Shown here: one piece after another, positions 28,863-38,466 of the stretch
Numbering within the stretch: position 1 is the stretch's first letter
Layout: each line of letters opens with the position of its first letter
Source of the DNA: Streptomyces aurantiacus
GTDB taxonomy: Bacteria; Actinomycetota; Actinomycetes; Streptomycetales; Streptomycetaceae
Assembly: GCF_001418335.1 (NCBI RefSeq)
Contig: NZ_LIPP01000110.1
Span: 489-64,488 of the forward strand
Direction of reading: 5' to 3'
Length of the DNA stretch: 64,000 nucleotides
The notes under the pieces: generated by a model
The model's input: the letters and a program-made list of their open reading frames with translations, nothing else
The model's database searches: none
What the model was told of the DNA's origin: nothing
Translations under genes and position numbers: made by a program

Positions 28863-30548
28863 ATGCCCGACGACAACAGCCAGAACCTCATCTCCGGTGG
28901 GCACCTGGTCGCCAAGGCACTCAAAGCGGAGGGTGTGGAGGTCATCTACACGCTCTGCGGCGGCCACATCATCGACATCTACGACGGCTGCGTCGACGAA
29001 GGCATAGAGGTGGTCGACGTACGCCACGAGCAGGTCGCCGCCCACGCCGCCGACGGATACGCGCGCATCACCGGCAAGCCCGGCTGCGCCGTCGTCACCG
29101 CGGGTCCCGGCACGACCGACGCCGTGACGGGTGTCGCCAACGCCTTCCGCGCGGAGTCCCCGATGCTGCTCATCGGCGGCCAGGGAGCCCACTCGCAGCA
29201 CAAGATGGGGTCCCTTCAGGACCTGCCGCACGTCGACATGATGACGCCGATCACCAAGTTCGCCGCGACCGTGCCGGACACCGCACGGGCCGCCGACATG
29301 GTGTCCATGGCGTTCCGCGAGTGCTACCACGGGGCGCCGGGACCGTCCTTCCTGGAAATTCCGCGCGATGTCCTTGACGCCAAGGTGCCGGTGGACAAGG
29401 CACGGATCCCCGCCGCCGGCCACTACCGGGCCTCCACCCGCTCCGCCGGTGACCCCGAGGCCGTCGAGAAGCTCGCCGACCTGCTCGTGCACGCCGAGAA
29501 GCCGGCGATCCTGCTGGGCAGCCAGGTGTGGACGACCCGCGGCACCGAGTCCGCCATCGACCTCGTACGCACCCTCAACATCCCCGCCTACATGAACGGC
29601 GCCGGCCGCGGCACGCTGCCGCCCGGGGACCCGCACCACTTCCAGCTCTCGCGCCGGTACGCCTTCTCCAACGCCGACGTCATCGTCATCGTCGGTACCC
29701 CCTTCGACTTCCGCATGGGCTACGGCAAGCGGTTGTCGCCCGACGCGACCGTGGTGCAGATCGACCTCGACTACCGGACCGTCGGCAAGAACCGGGACAT
29801 CGACCTCGGCATCGTCGGAGACGCGGGGCTCGTCCTGAAGTCGGTCACCGAGGCCGCCTCCGGACGCCTCAACGGGGGTGCGTCGAAGCGCAAGGAGTGG
29901 CTCGACGAACTGCGCGCCGCCGAGCAGACCGCCATCGAGAAGCGGCTGCCGAGCCTGAAGTCGGACGCCTCACCGATCCACCCGTACCGGCTGGTCAGCG
30001 AGATCAACGACTTCCTGACCGAGGACTCCATCTACATCGGCGACGGCGGCGACATCGTCACCTTCTCCGGGCAGGTGGTGCAGCCCAAGTCACCCGGGCA
30101 CTGGATGGACCCGGGACCGCTCGGCACGCTCGGCGTCGGCGTCCCCTTCGTGCTCGCCGCCAAGAAGGCACGGCCCGACAAGGAGGTCGTCGCCCTCTTC
30201 GGGGACGGCGCCTTCTCACTGACCGGCTGGGACTTCGAGACCCTCGTCCGTTACGACCTCCCCTTCGTCGGCATCGTCGGCAACAACTCCTCCATGAACC
30301 AGATCCGCTACGGCCAGGCCGCCAAGTACGGCCCGGAGCGCGAGCGGGTCGGCAACACCCTCGGCGACGTCCACTACGACAAGTTCGCGCAGATGCTGGG
30401 CGGTTACGGCGAGGAGGTCCGCGACCCCGCCGACATCGGCCCGGCGCTCCAGCGCGCCCGTGAGTCGGGCAAGCCGTCGCTCATCAACGTCTGGGTCGAC
30501 CCGGACGCGTACGCCCCCGGAACCATGAACCAGACGATGTACAAGTGA
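28863..30548 (+). CDS. Thiamine-diphosphate enzyme, probable oxalyl-CoA decarboxylase
   Basis: A 561-residue ThDP enzyme with the three-domain acetolactate-synthase architecture. Catalytic Glu56 is in [15 protein letters not shown]; the ThDP/Mg motif runs from [15 protein letters not shown] to IVGNN. Such genes are often labelled acetolactate synthase, but the next gene 10 bp downstream is formyl-CoA:oxalate CoA-transferase and an OFA transporter follows, so decarboxylation of oxalyl-CoA to formyl-CoA is the better guess. The acetolactate role is unlikely without ilvN. Good start: GAAGGGACAGG before ATG 28863. Confidence 0.82.
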   Translation: MPDDNSQNLISGGHLVAKALKAEGVEVIYTLCGGHIIDIYDGCVDEGIEVVDVRHEQVAAHAADGYARITGKPGCAVVTAGPGTTDAVTGVANAFRAESPMLLIGGQGAHSQHKMGSLQDLPHVDMMTPITKFAATVPDTARAADMVSMAFRECYHGAPGPSFLEIPRDVLDAKVPVDKARIPAAGHYRASTRSAGDPEAVEKLADLLVHAEKPAILLGSQVWTTRGTESAIDLVRTLNIPAYMNGAGRGTLPPGDPHHFQLSRRYAFSNADVIVIVGTPFDFRMGYGKRLSPDATVVQIDLDYRTVGKNRDIDLGIVGDAGLVLKSVTEAASGRLNGGASKRKEWLDELRAAEQTAIEKRLPSLKSDASPIHPYRLVSEINDFLTEDSIYIGDGGDIVTFSGQVVQPKSPGHWMDPGPLGTLGVGVPFVLAAKKARPDKEVVALFGDGAFSLTGWDFETLVRYDLPFVGIVGNNSSMNQIRYGQAAKYGPERERVGNTLGDVHYDKFAQMLGGYGEEVRDPADIGPALQRARESGKPSLINVWVDPDAYAPGTMNQTMYK

Positions 30549-30558
30549 GGTGTCCCCG

Positions 30559-31830
30559 ATGACAGCAGTGACGACCGCCACGGCATCGACGCCCGCCACC
30601 GCGACCAAAGCCCTCGAAGGCGTCCGCGTCCTCGACATGACGCACGTCCAGTCCGGTCCCTCCGCCACCCAGCTGCTCGCCTGGCTCGGCGCGGACGTCG
30701 TCAAACTGGAGGCGCCGACCGGAGACATCACGCGCAAGCAGCTGCGCGACCTCCCGGACGTCGACTCCCTCTACTTCACGATGCTCAACTGCAACAAGCG
30801 GAGCATCACCCTCAACACCAAGACCGAGCGCGGCAAGGAGATCCTCACCGAGCTGATCCGGCGCTCCGACGTCATGGTCGAGAACTTCGGACCGGGCGCG
30901 GTCGACCGCATGGGTTTCACCTGGGACCGCATCCAGGAGATCAATCCGCGGATCGTCTATGCCTCCATCAAGGGGTTCGGGGACGGCCCGTACACCAAAT
31001 TCAAGGCGTACGAGGTCGTCGCTCAGGCCATGGGCGGGTCGATGTCGACCACCGGCTTCGAGGACGGACCGCCGCTGGCGACGGGGGCCCAGATCGGTGA
31101 CTCGGGCACGGGCATCCACGCGGTGGCCGCGATCCTCGCCGCCCTGTTCCAGCGGGAGAACACGGGGCGCGGGCAGCGCGTGAACGTGGCGATGCAGCAC
31201 GCGGTGCTGAATCTGTGCCGGGTGAAACTGCGGGACCAGCAGCGCCTCGGGCATGGGCCGCTGGCTGAATATCCCAACGACGACTTCGGCACGGAAGTTC
31301 CCAGGTCCGGAAACGCGTCCGGGGGCGGCCAGCCCGGCTGGGCCGTCAAGTGCGCGCCGGGCGGCCCCAACGACTACGTGTACGTCATCGTCCAGCCCGT
31401 CGGCTGGCAGCCGCTCACCGAGCTGATCGGCAGGCCCGAGCTGGCGGCCGACCCCGAGTGGGCGACGCCGGAGGCGCGCCTGCCGCAGCTCACCAAGATG
31501 TTCCAGCTGATCGAGGAGTGGTCGGCCACGCTCCCCAAGTGGCAGGTGCTGGAGAAGCTCAACGCCCACAACATCCCGTGCGGCCCGATCCTCTCCACCA
31601 AGGAGATCATCGAGGACGAGTCGCTGGTCGCCAACGAGATGGTCGTGACGGTGCCGCACCCCGAGCGGGGCGACTTCGTGACCGTGGGCAGCCCGCTGAA
31701 GCTCTCCGACTCCCCCGTGGACGTGACCAGTTCGCCGCTGCTCGGCGAACACAACGAAGAGGTGTACGTCGGCGAGCTCGGTCTCGGCGACGAGGAGCTG
31801 CGCCTGCTCAAGTCGAACGGAGTGATCTGA
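30559..31830 (+). CDS. Formyl-CoA:oxalate CoA-transferase (Frc-like, CaiB/BaiF family)
   Basis: A 423-residue class III CoA-transferase from ATG 30559 with GAGG 8 nt upstream. Catalytic Asp181 lies in [13 protein letters not shown], corresponding to the Asp that forms the aspartyl-CoA intermediate in Frc. The Gly-rich active-site loop ([12 protein letters not shown] in part) is typical of formyl-CoA transferase rather than other CaiB members. It moves CoA from formyl-CoA to oxalate. The 10-bp spacing to the decarboxylase-like gene indicates one operon. Confidence 0.87.
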   Translation: MTAVTTATASTPATATKALEGVRVLDMTHVQSGPSATQLLAWLGADVVKLEAPTGDITRKQLRDLPDVDSLYFTMLNCNKRSITLNTKTERGKEILTELIRRSDVMVENFGPGAVDRMGFTWDRIQEINPRIVYASIKGFGDGPYTKFKAYEVVAQAMGGSMSTTGFEDGPPLATGAQIGDSGTGIHAVAAILAALFQRENTGRGQRVNVAMQHAVLNLCRVKLRDQQRLGHGPLAEYPNDDFGTEVPRSGNASGGGQPGWAVKCAPGGPNDYVYVIVQPVGWQPLTELIGRPELAADPEWATPEARLPQLTKMFQLIEEWSATLPKWQVLEKLNAHNIPCGPILSTKEIIEDESLVANEMVVTVPHPERGDFVTVGSPLKLSDSPVDVTSSPLLGEHNEEVYVGELGLGDEELRLLKSNGVI

Positions 31831-31833
31831 TTG

Positions 31834-33978
31834 ATGGCCGAAGACCGGGTGCTGAGGGTCCGTACACTCCTCGACTCCGTGCGGGCCGAGGGGCGGACGG
31901 CGCTGACCGCGCCCGAGGGCAAGGTGGTCGCCGACGCGTACGCGATCGCCGTCCCCGGTGAGGCACTGGCGACCGACGTCGACGAGGCGGTCGCGTACGC
32001 GGCTCGTTTCGGCGGCCCCGTCGTGATGAAGATCGTCTCTCCGGACATCCTCCACAAGACCGACGCGGGCGGCGTGATCGTCGGCGTGGCGGGCGCGGCG
32101 GACGTACGCACGGCCTTCCACAAGATCATCGAGAACGCCCGGGCGTACGACTCCGCGGCCCGCATCGACGGCGTACAGGTGCAGGAACTGCTCCCCCAGG
32201 GGCAGGAAGTGATCGTCGGCGCGGTGACCGATCCGACGTTCGGGAAGGTCGTGGCCTTCGGGCTCGGCGGTGTGCTGGTCGAGGTCCTCAAGGACGTCAC
32301 GTTCCGGCTGGCGCCCGTCGATCCCGACGAGGCGCTGTCGATGCTGGACTCGATCCGGGCCGCGGAGATCCTGCGCGGGGTGCGGGGCGCTCCGGCGGTG
32401 GACCGGTGGGCGATCGCCGAGCAGATCCGCCGGGTCTCCGAACTGGTCTCGGACTTCCCGGAGATCGCCGAGGTGGACCTGAACCCGGTGATCGCCACCC
32501 CGGAGGGCGCGATGGCCGCGGACATCCGGGTCATCCTCGCCGAGTCGGTCGCCAAGCCCCGCCGCACGTACACCCGCGACGAGATCCTGACCTCGATGCG
32601 CCGGCTGATGGAGCCTTCGTCGGTGGCCGTGATCGGCGCCTCCAACGAGCAGGGCAAGATCGGCAACTCGGTCATGCGCAACCTCATCGACGGCGGCTTC
32701 TCCGGAGAGATCCATCCGGTGAACCCCAAGGCCGATGACATTCTCGGCCGCAAGGCGTACAAGAGTGTCACCGACGTTCCCGGTGAGGTGGATGTGGCGG
32801 TCTTCGCCATCCCGGCCAAGTTCGTGGCCTCGGCCCTGGAGGAGGTGGGACGCAAGGGAATCCCCAACGCCGTACTGATCCCTTCCGGGTTCGCGGAGAC
32901 CGGCGAGCACGAACTCCAGGACGAGATCGTGGCCATCGGCGAGCGGTACGGCGTCCGGCTGCTCGGGCCGAACATCTACGGCTACTACTCGACGTGGCAG
33001 AACCTGTGTGCCACGTTCTGCACGCCGTACGACGTGAAGGGCGGCGTCGCGCTCACCTCGCAGTCCGGTGGCATAGGGATGGCCATCCTGGGTTTCGCGC
33101 GCACTACGAAGACAGGTGTTTCCGCGATCGTGGGCCTCGGCAACAAGTCGGACCTGGACGAGGACGACCTGCTGACCTGGTTCGGCGAGGATCCCCACAC
33201 CAAGTGCATCGCCATGCACCTGGAGGACCTCAAGGACGGGCGTGCCTTCGTGGAAGCCGCGCGGGCGACCGTCCCCAAGAAGCCGGTGGTCGTCCTGAAG
33301 GCGGGCCGTACGGCGGCCGGGGCGAGGGCCGCGGGCTCGCACACGGGCGCTCTCGCGGGCGACGACGCCGTGTACGAGGACATCCTGAAGCAGGCCGGTG
33401 TCATCAGGGCACCCGGCCTGAACGAAATGCTGGAGTACGCGCGCGCGTTGCCGGTGCTTCCGACGCCCCGGGGCGACAACATCGTGATCATCACCGGCGC
33501 CGGCGGCAGTGGCGTACTGCTGTCCGACGCGGTGACCGACAACGGCCTCTCCCTGATGGAGATCCCGCCGGACCTGGACGCGTCCTTCCGCGAGTTCATC
33601 CCGCCCTTCGGGGCCGCCGGCAACCCCGTGGACATCACGGGCGGCGAGCCGCCGTCGACGTACGAGGCGACAATCCGGCTCGGGTTGGAGGACCCGCGGA
33701 TCCACTCGCTGGTCCTCGGCTACTGGCACACCATCGTGACCCCTCCCATGGTCTTCGCCGAGCTCACCGCGCGCGTGGTGGCCGAATTCAGGGAGCGCGG
33801 GATCGAGAAGCCCGTCGTGGCGTCGCTCGCGGGTGACGTCGAGGTCGAGGAGGCCTGCCAGTACCTCTTCGAGCACGGGGTCGTGGCCTACCCGTACACG
33901 ACCGAGAAGCCGGTGGCGGTGCTCGGCGCGAAGTACCGCTGGGCGCGGGCGGCGGGACTGTTGGGGGGCGGTTCATGA
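31834..33978 (+). CDS. ADP-forming acyl-CoA ligase (fused beta-alpha, acetate-CoA ligase type)
   Basis: A 714-residue NDP-forming acyl-CoA synthetase. An ATP-grasp beta-like domain is first (about 1-240; KIVSPDILHKTDAGGV, EVDLNPV), then a CoA-binding domain (SSVAVIGASNEQGKIGNSV) and a ligase domain with GSHTGALAGDD, holding the phosphohistidine. It interconverts an acyl-CoA plus ADP with the acid plus ATP. Next to Frc and the decarboxylase it could activate oxalate, or recover ATP from formyl-CoA, which is inference. It begins 3 bp after frc. Confidence 0.88.
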   Translation: MAEDRVLRVRTLLDSVRAEGRTALTAPEGKVVADAYAIAVPGEALATDVDEAVAYAARFGGPVVMKIVSPDILHKTDAGGVIVGVAGAADVRTAFHKIIENARAYDSAARIDGVQVQELLPQGQEVIVGAVTDPTFGKVVAFGLGGVLVEVLKDVTFRLAPVDPDEALSMLDSIRAAEILRGVRGAPAVDRWAIAEQIRRVSELVSDFPEIAEVDLNPVIATPEGAMAADIRVILAESVAKPRRTYTRDEILTSMRRLMEPSSVAVIGASNEQGKIGNSVMRNLIDGGFSGEIHPVNPKADDILGRKAYKSVTDVPGEVDVAVFAIPAKFVASALEEVGRKGIPNAVLIPSGFAETGEHELQDEIVAIGERYGVRLLGPNIYGYYSTWQNLCATFCTPYDVKGGVALTSQSGGIGMAILGFARTTKTGVSAIVGLGNKSDLDEDDLLTWFGEDPHTKCIAMHLEDLKDGRAFVEAARATVPKKPVVVLKAGRTAAGARAAGSHTGALAGDDAVYEDILKQAGVIRAPGLNEMLEYARALPVLPTPRGDNIVIITGAGGSGVLLSDAVTDNGLSLMEIPPDLDASFREFIPPFGAAGNPVDITGGEPPSTYEATIRLGLEDPRIHSLVLGYWHTIVTPPMVFAELTARVVAEFRERGIEKPVVASLAGDVEVEEACQYLFEHGVVAYPYTTEKPVAVLGAKYRWARAAGLLGGGS

Positions 33979-34100
33979 CGTGACCCGGCGAAGGGGCGGG
34001 CCGACGGTGCGCGTCGGCCCGCCCGGGACCCGTGCGCACACGAAAGGCATTGGACAGGGGGCGCTGGCCAGATCTTTCGACGCAAGGGGTGCTACGCGAC

Positions 34101-35489
34101 ATGACAACCACCGACTTCACGACATCGGTCCCCTACAGGGAGGTGCCGGACCGCAACGGCCGTCTGTACCGGATCGGTGAAACCGACCGGGACATCATGG
34201 GGCGACCACGCTGGACCATGGTGCTCTTCCCCTGGATGGGCATGCTGGGCATCAGCTCCTCGGAATACGCGTTCACATCCGCCGAGGACACACTGCACGA
34301 GGCCCACCTCTGGAACAGTGGGCACATCTTCTGGCTGATGGGTGTCTGGATCTTCTTCCAGGCGGCCGTGGCCTTCCCGGCCGGCCAGCTGCGCGAGAGC
34401 GGAAAACTGCCCGCGCGGTACGCCATGATGCTCGGCGCACTCGGTACGCTCCTGGGCTATCTCTCGCTGGCGTTCGCACCGCATGTGATCGTCGCGTACA
34501 TCGGCTTCGGCATGTTCAGCGGCATCGGCGCCGGCCTCGTCTACGCGACCTGCGTGAACATGGTCGGCAAGTGGTATCCGGAGCGCAAGGGCGGCAAGAC
34601 CGGCATGGTCAACGGCGGTTTCGCCTACGGCTCCGTGCCCTTCGTGTTCCTGTTCACCTCGTACATGGACCTGTCCAACTACGAGACCGTGCTGGTCTTC
34701 GTCGGCGTGACCTGCTGCACGGTCGTCGCCGTCGCCGGCTGGTTCTTCAAGGACCCGCCGAAGAACTGGTGGCCCGCGCACGTCGACCCGCTGAAGGTCT
34801 CCGACGACCCGCGGATCGTGCGGGCACTCGCGAAGAACCCGCCGGCGGTCAAGCAGTACACACCGCGCGAGGCGGCGAGGACGCCCGTGCTGTGGATGAT
34901 GTGGTTCTGCCTGCTGTGCACCGCCGGCATCAACATCTTCGGCATCGCCATGCAGGTCCCCTTCGGAAAGGAGATGGGGTTCGCGGGCGGCATCGTGGCC
35001 ACCGCCATGTCGCTCAAGGCCATCGTGAACGGCACCGGACGTGGCGTCATCGGCTGGATCTCGGACCGCTACGGCCGCCGCAACACGCTCGTCATCGTCT
35101 GCATCGTGCTCGGCTGCTCACAGTTCGGCGTGTTCTTCTCCGGGAACATGGGCTCGATGCCGTTCTTCCTGATCTGCTCGATGGTCTCCGGCTTCGGCGG
35201 CGGCGCGATCTTCCCGCTGTTCGCGGCGATGACCGCGGACTACTTCGGTGAGAACAACAACGCCTCCAACTACGGCATGGTCTACAGCTCCAAGCTCATC
35301 TCGGGCCTCGTCGGCTCCGGCGTGGGAGCCGTCGTGGTGAGCGCCTGGGGCTACGGGGGCGCCTTCGCGCTGGCGGGCAGCATCGGACTCGGTTCCGCGG
35401 TCCTGGCGCTCTTCCTGCGCGCTCCTGGCCGGCCGAGCGCCAAGCGCGTCGTGCCCAATCCGCACCCGATCGGCGAGGAGATGGCCTGA
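34101..35489 (+). CDS. OFA-family major facilitator, probable oxalate/formate transporter
   Basis: A 462-residue MFS protein with about 12 membrane helices. The central loop has WYPERKGGKTGMVNGG and, in the second half, GWISDRYGRRNT. The N-terminal extension of about 40 residues (VPYREVPDRNGRLYRIG) precedes the first helix. OFA transporters exchange oxalate for formate. It follows the ligase gene by 122 bp and ends at two hairpins, closing the oxalate operon. Confidence 0.85.
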   Translation: MTTTDFTTSVPYREVPDRNGRLYRIGETDRDIMGRPRWTMVLFPWMGMLGISSSEYAFTSAEDTLHEAHLWNSGHIFWLMGVWIFFQAAVAFPAGQLRESGKLPARYAMMLGALGTLLGYLSLAFAPHVIVAYIGFGMFSGIGAGLVYATCVNMVGKWYPERKGGKTGMVNGGFAYGSVPFVFLFTSYMDLSNYETVLVFVGVTCCTVVAVAGWFFKDPPKNWWPAHVDPLKVSDDPRIVRALAKNPPAVKQYTPREAARTPVLWMMWFCLLCTAGINIFGIAMQVPFGKEMGFAGGIVATAMSLKAIVNGTGRGVIGWISDRYGRRNTLVIVCIVLGCSQFGVFFSGNMGSMPFFLICSMVSGFGGGAIFPLFAAMTADYFGENNNASNYGMVYSSKLISGLVGSGVGAVVVSAWGYGGAFALAGSIGLGSAVLALFLRAPGRPSAKRVVPNPHPIGEEMA

Positions 35490-35599
35490 CACCAGCCTCT
35501 CTCCCCAGTTCTCCCCTGAGTTCTCCCCTGTTCTGTTCGCCGCGCTCGTCCCCGACGTCCCCGACACCCCGACATCCCCGACATCCTGGAAACCCCCAC

Positions 35600-35620
35600 A
35601 ACCGGCTTCCGAGGCCGGTT
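35600..35620 (+). terminator. Short hairpin after the transporter gene
   Basis: AACCGGC-TTCCGAG-GCCGGTT: 7-bp perfect stem, 7-base loop, about 110 nt past the transporter stop. Confidence 0.45.
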
Positions 35621-35641
35621 CCGGTCCCTGAGAACGACGGC

Positions 35642-35670
35642 GGTCCTCCCCACACCGCGTGGGGAGGACC
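35642..35670. terminator. Bidirectional terminator between convergent genes
   Basis: A perfect 12-bp stem GGTCCTCCCCAC / GTGGGGAGGACC with a 5-base loop, midway between the rightward transporter and the stop (35690) of the leftward Tat protein. Confidence 0.82.
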
Positions 35671-35689
35671 ACCTGCTGTGCGTCCTGGC

Positions 35690-36874
35690 TCAGTGGCGCT
35701 TCGAGCGGAGGGCCGCCAGGTTGTCGTAGCTGATCTTGGCCTCGCGCAGCGACTGCGCGGGGTCGGTGGCGCTGGGCGAGTTGTCGTCCTCGATCATCGG
35801 GTTGTGGTAGTTGCGCTTCCCGACCCGCGAGAAGAACGTGGTGTAGTCGATGACGCCTGTTCCGAAGGGCACCATGTCGTAGCCCATGCCGTTGGTGGTG
35901 CTCACGACGCCGTCCTTGGCGTGGAACAGCGGGTAGCGCTTGTTGTTGCGGACGACCAGTCCTGCCGGGTCGAAGACGTTCTTGCGGGTGGAGCCGTCGT
36001 GGGCGGTGTAGGTGGAGAACTTGTACTGGGCGACGTGCGCCCAGAAGATGTCCATCTCCAGCCAGACCACCCGCGGGTCGGTGACCTTGAGGAAGTACTC
36101 CAGCTTCCGGATGCCCGAGCTGCGGGTCGGCCGGCCCTGGTCGTCCAGCGGGCCGCCGTCGAGCAGGAAGCCGTAGGCGGCGTCGTGGTTGTGGGTGTAG
36201 AGCTTGAGCCCCTCGCGGTGGGCGATCGCGCCGAGGGCGTTCCACTTGTCGGCGGCCACGTCCCAATCGGCGCGGTATGCGCTGCCGGTGGGGTCGCCAC
36301 CGGTGCCCATGTGGTCCAGGCCGAGGATGTTGGCGATCTCCAGGTGCTTCTTGAAGGTGTCCAGGTCGGTGCTGGTCAGCGGCCAGGAGGACGGGATGAA
36401 GCCGTGGTTGCCCTGGGCGCGCAGACCGTAGTCGTCGAGCCAGGAACGCAGCAGCCGGGCGCCCGCGACGGACTCCAGACTGGCGCCGCCGGGCGCGTTG
36501 GCGTGCTGGTTGTAGCCGGCGAACTCCACCTGGCTGTATCCGTGGCGCGAGAGCTGCTTGAAGACCTCGCGGAAGCCGGAGGGCAGGTCCGACGCGAGCG
36601 GGTCGCGGGCCGTGGCGTCGCGGACGGTGTAGAGGATGATGCCGCGCTTGCCCGGCGGAACGAGGACGTGGCCGCCCCGGCCGTGGTCGTGGTCGTGGTC
36701 GTGCTCGTGGCCTCTGCCCCGGTCCTGGGCCAGGGCGGGTGAGGCGCCCAGCACCGGGGCGGCGATCGCCCCTGCTGCGACGGCGGTGCAGGTGCTGAGG
36801 AAGCGGCGGCGGTTGACGCCGAGGGTGCGGCGCAGGGCGTCGCCGGTTCCGGATTCGTCGTTGAACGCGGTCAC
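35690..36874 (-). CDS. Tat-exported TIM-barrel sugar phosphate isomerase/epimerase-like protein
   Basis: A 394-residue protein from GTG 36874. The N-terminus has a twin-arginine signal (VNRRRFLSTCTAVAAGAIAA) and an Ala-x-Ala cleavage site before QDRG. A His-Asp-rich stretch (HEHDHDHDHGRGGH) follows, then a xylose-isomerase-like TIM barrel with VEFAGYNQH, LYTHNHDAAYGF and VWLEMDIFWAH. It probably acts outside the cell on a sugar or sugar lactone. The His-rich linker suggests metal binding. The 152-bp gap to the upstream cluster leaves co-transcription open. Confidence 0.85.
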   Translation of the reverse strand: MTAFNDESGTGDALRRTLGVNRRRFLSTCTAVAAGAIAAPVLGASPALAQDRGRGHEHDHDHDHGRGGHVLVPPGKRGIILYTVRDATARDPLASDLPSGFREVFKQLSRHGYSQVEFAGYNQHANAPGGASLESVAGARLLRSWLDDYGLRAQGNHGFIPSSWPLTSTDLDTFKKHLEIANILGLDHMGTGGDPTGSAYRADWDVAADKWNALGAIAHREGLKLYTHNHDAAYGFLLDGGPLDDQGRPTRSSGIRKLEYFLKVTDPRVVWLEMDIFWAHVAQYKFSTYTAHDGSTRKNVFDPAGLVVRNNKRYPLFHAKDGVVSTTNGMGYDMVPFGTGVIDYTTFFSRVGKRNYHNPMIEDDNSPSATDPAQSLREAKISYDNLAALRSKRH

Positions 36875-37026
36875 GGTGTCTCTCTTTCGGGTAGGTGTCC
36901 GGCCGTGGGCGGCGTCCAGCCGTGGCGGGTGCCGTGCCGTACGTCGGTTATCCACAGGCCGGGCACACTGTCAGTGCCGTGTGTTTCACTTTTCGTCATC
37001 GCTCGTCCGGTCTTTCCCGGGTGGTG

Positions 37027-38466
37027 TCACCCGAGGCCGGCCAGGTCGAGCAACAGGGATTTCACATCGGTGGCCGCGACGCGGTCACCGACAGCGCGGG
37101 GGGTGGAGCAGATGATGAGCGGACCTTCGTCGTCGCTCAGTGGGAGGCGGCCGTGGCTGCCTCGAATAGGTGAGGGATCGAGGGGCACGACCGCCATGCG
37201 GTAGCGCATGCCGAGCTTCTTGCGGGCCAGCGCGCCCGCGGCCTTGACCTTGACGTACGGGTCGAGCGGATCCATGAAGAGCTCGACCGGGTCGTAGCCG
37301 GGTTTGCGGTGGATCTCGACGAGCTGCGCGAAATCGGGCGCGCGTGCGTCGTCGAGCCAGTAGTAGTACGTGAACCAGGCGTCCGGCTCCGCGACGGCGA
37401 CAAGTTCGCCGGAGCGCGGATGGTCGAGGTGATGGGTCTTCTTGCCCTCGTCGTCGAGGAGTTGCTCGATGCCGGGCAGCTCGGCGAGCGCCGCCTTCGT
37501 GGCCTCCATGTCCTCGGGGCGGCGTACGTAGACATGGGCGATCTGGTGGTCGGCGACGGCGAAGGCACGTGACGTCATCGGGTCGAGGTACTCCATGCCG
37601 TCCTGGGTGTGCACCTCCAGGAGGCCGGCGCGGCGCAGTGCGCGGTTGATGTCGACGGGGCGGTCCGCGCGGGTGATGCCGTACTCGGACAGGGCGACGA
37701 CCGTACGGCCCTCCGCGCGCGCGTCGTCGAGCAGTGGAGCCATGGCCGTGTCCAGGTCGGCGGCCGCTTTCAGGGAGCGCGGGTCGTCGGGGCCGAAGCG
37801 CTGCAGGTCGTAGTCGAGATGAGGGAGGTAGCAGAGGGTCAGGTCCGGACGGCGGGTGCGGATGACGTGCCGGGTGGCGTCGATGATCCATTGGCTGGAG
37901 ACGAGGTCGGCGCCGGGGCCCCAGAAGTGGAAGAGCGGGAACGTGCCGAATTTCTCGGTGAGTTCGTCGTGCAGGGCCGGGGGCCGGGTGTAGCAGTCGG
38001 GTTCCTTGCGGCCATCGGCGTAGTAGACCGGACGGGGGGTGATGGTGATGTCGGTGTCGGCGCCCATGGCGTACCACCAGCAGATGTTGGCGACCGTGTA
38101 GCCGGGGTGGACGCGTCGGGCGGCGTCCCAGATCTTGTCCCCGGACACCAGGCCGTTGTGCTGGCGCCACAGGAGCACGTCGCCGAGGTCGCGGAAGTAC
38201 CAGCCGTTGCCGACGATGCCGTGCTCGGAAGGGTGGGTGCCGGTCAGGAACGTCGACTGGGCGGCGCAGGTGACGGCGGGCAGGACGGTCCCGAGGTGGG
38301 CTCGCGAGCCGGACTGAGCCAGGGACTTGAGGTGCGGCATGTGGTCGAGGAGACGAGGGGTGAGGCCCACGACGTCCAGGACGAGGAGGGGGGTGGGCGA
38401 CGAGGGAGTAGGGGACGAGGGGCCCTCGGCAGTGGCCGGCTCGGCCGGGGTCTCGGGGGTGCTCAT
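37027..38466 (-). CDS. Alkaline phosphatase-superfamily phosphodiesterase/nucleotide pyrophosphatase of the ebo-like cluster
   Basis: A 479-residue protein with LLVLDVVGLTPRLL (first metal site), TCAAQSTFLTG (nucleophile Thr/Ser region), GNGWYFRDLGDVLLWRQ and the LPHLDYDLQRFG metal site. No signal peptide. This subgroup travels with ebo genes. The substrate is probably a phosphodiester or phosphonate metabolite. Its ATG overlaps the eboE-like stop by 4 bp (ATGA). Last gene of the overlapping leftward cluster that begins at 44719. Confidence 0.82.
   Translation of the reverse strand: MSTPETPAEPATAEGPSSPTPSSPTPLLVLDVVGLTPRLLDHMPHLKSLAQSGSRAHLGTVLPAVTCAAQSTFLTGTHPSEHGIVGNGWYFRDLGDVLLWRQHNGLVSGDKIWDAARRVHPGYTVANICWWYAMGADTDITITPRPVYYADGRKEPDCYTRPPALHDELTEKFGTFPLFHFWGPGADLVSSQWIIDATRHVIRTRRPDLTLCYLPHLDYDLQRFGPDDPRSLKAAADLDTAMAPLLDDARAEGRTVVALSEYGITRADRPVDINRALRRAGLLEVHTQDGMEYLDPMTSRAFAVADHQIAHVYVRRPEDMEATKAALAELPGIEQLLDDEGKKTHHLDHPRSGELVAVAEPDAWFTYYYWLDDARAPDFAQLVEIHRKPGYDPVELFMDPLDPYVKVKAAGALARKKLGMRYRMAVVPLDPSPIRGSHGRLPLSDDEGPLIICSTPRAVGDRVAATDVKSLLLDLAGLG

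Noticed and set aside
28863..30548. Acetolactate synthase annotation for the ThDP enzyme
   Set aside because: No ilvN-type regulatory subunit or branched-chain genes nearby; immediate linkage to Frc and OFA transporter favours oxalyl-CoA decarboxylation.
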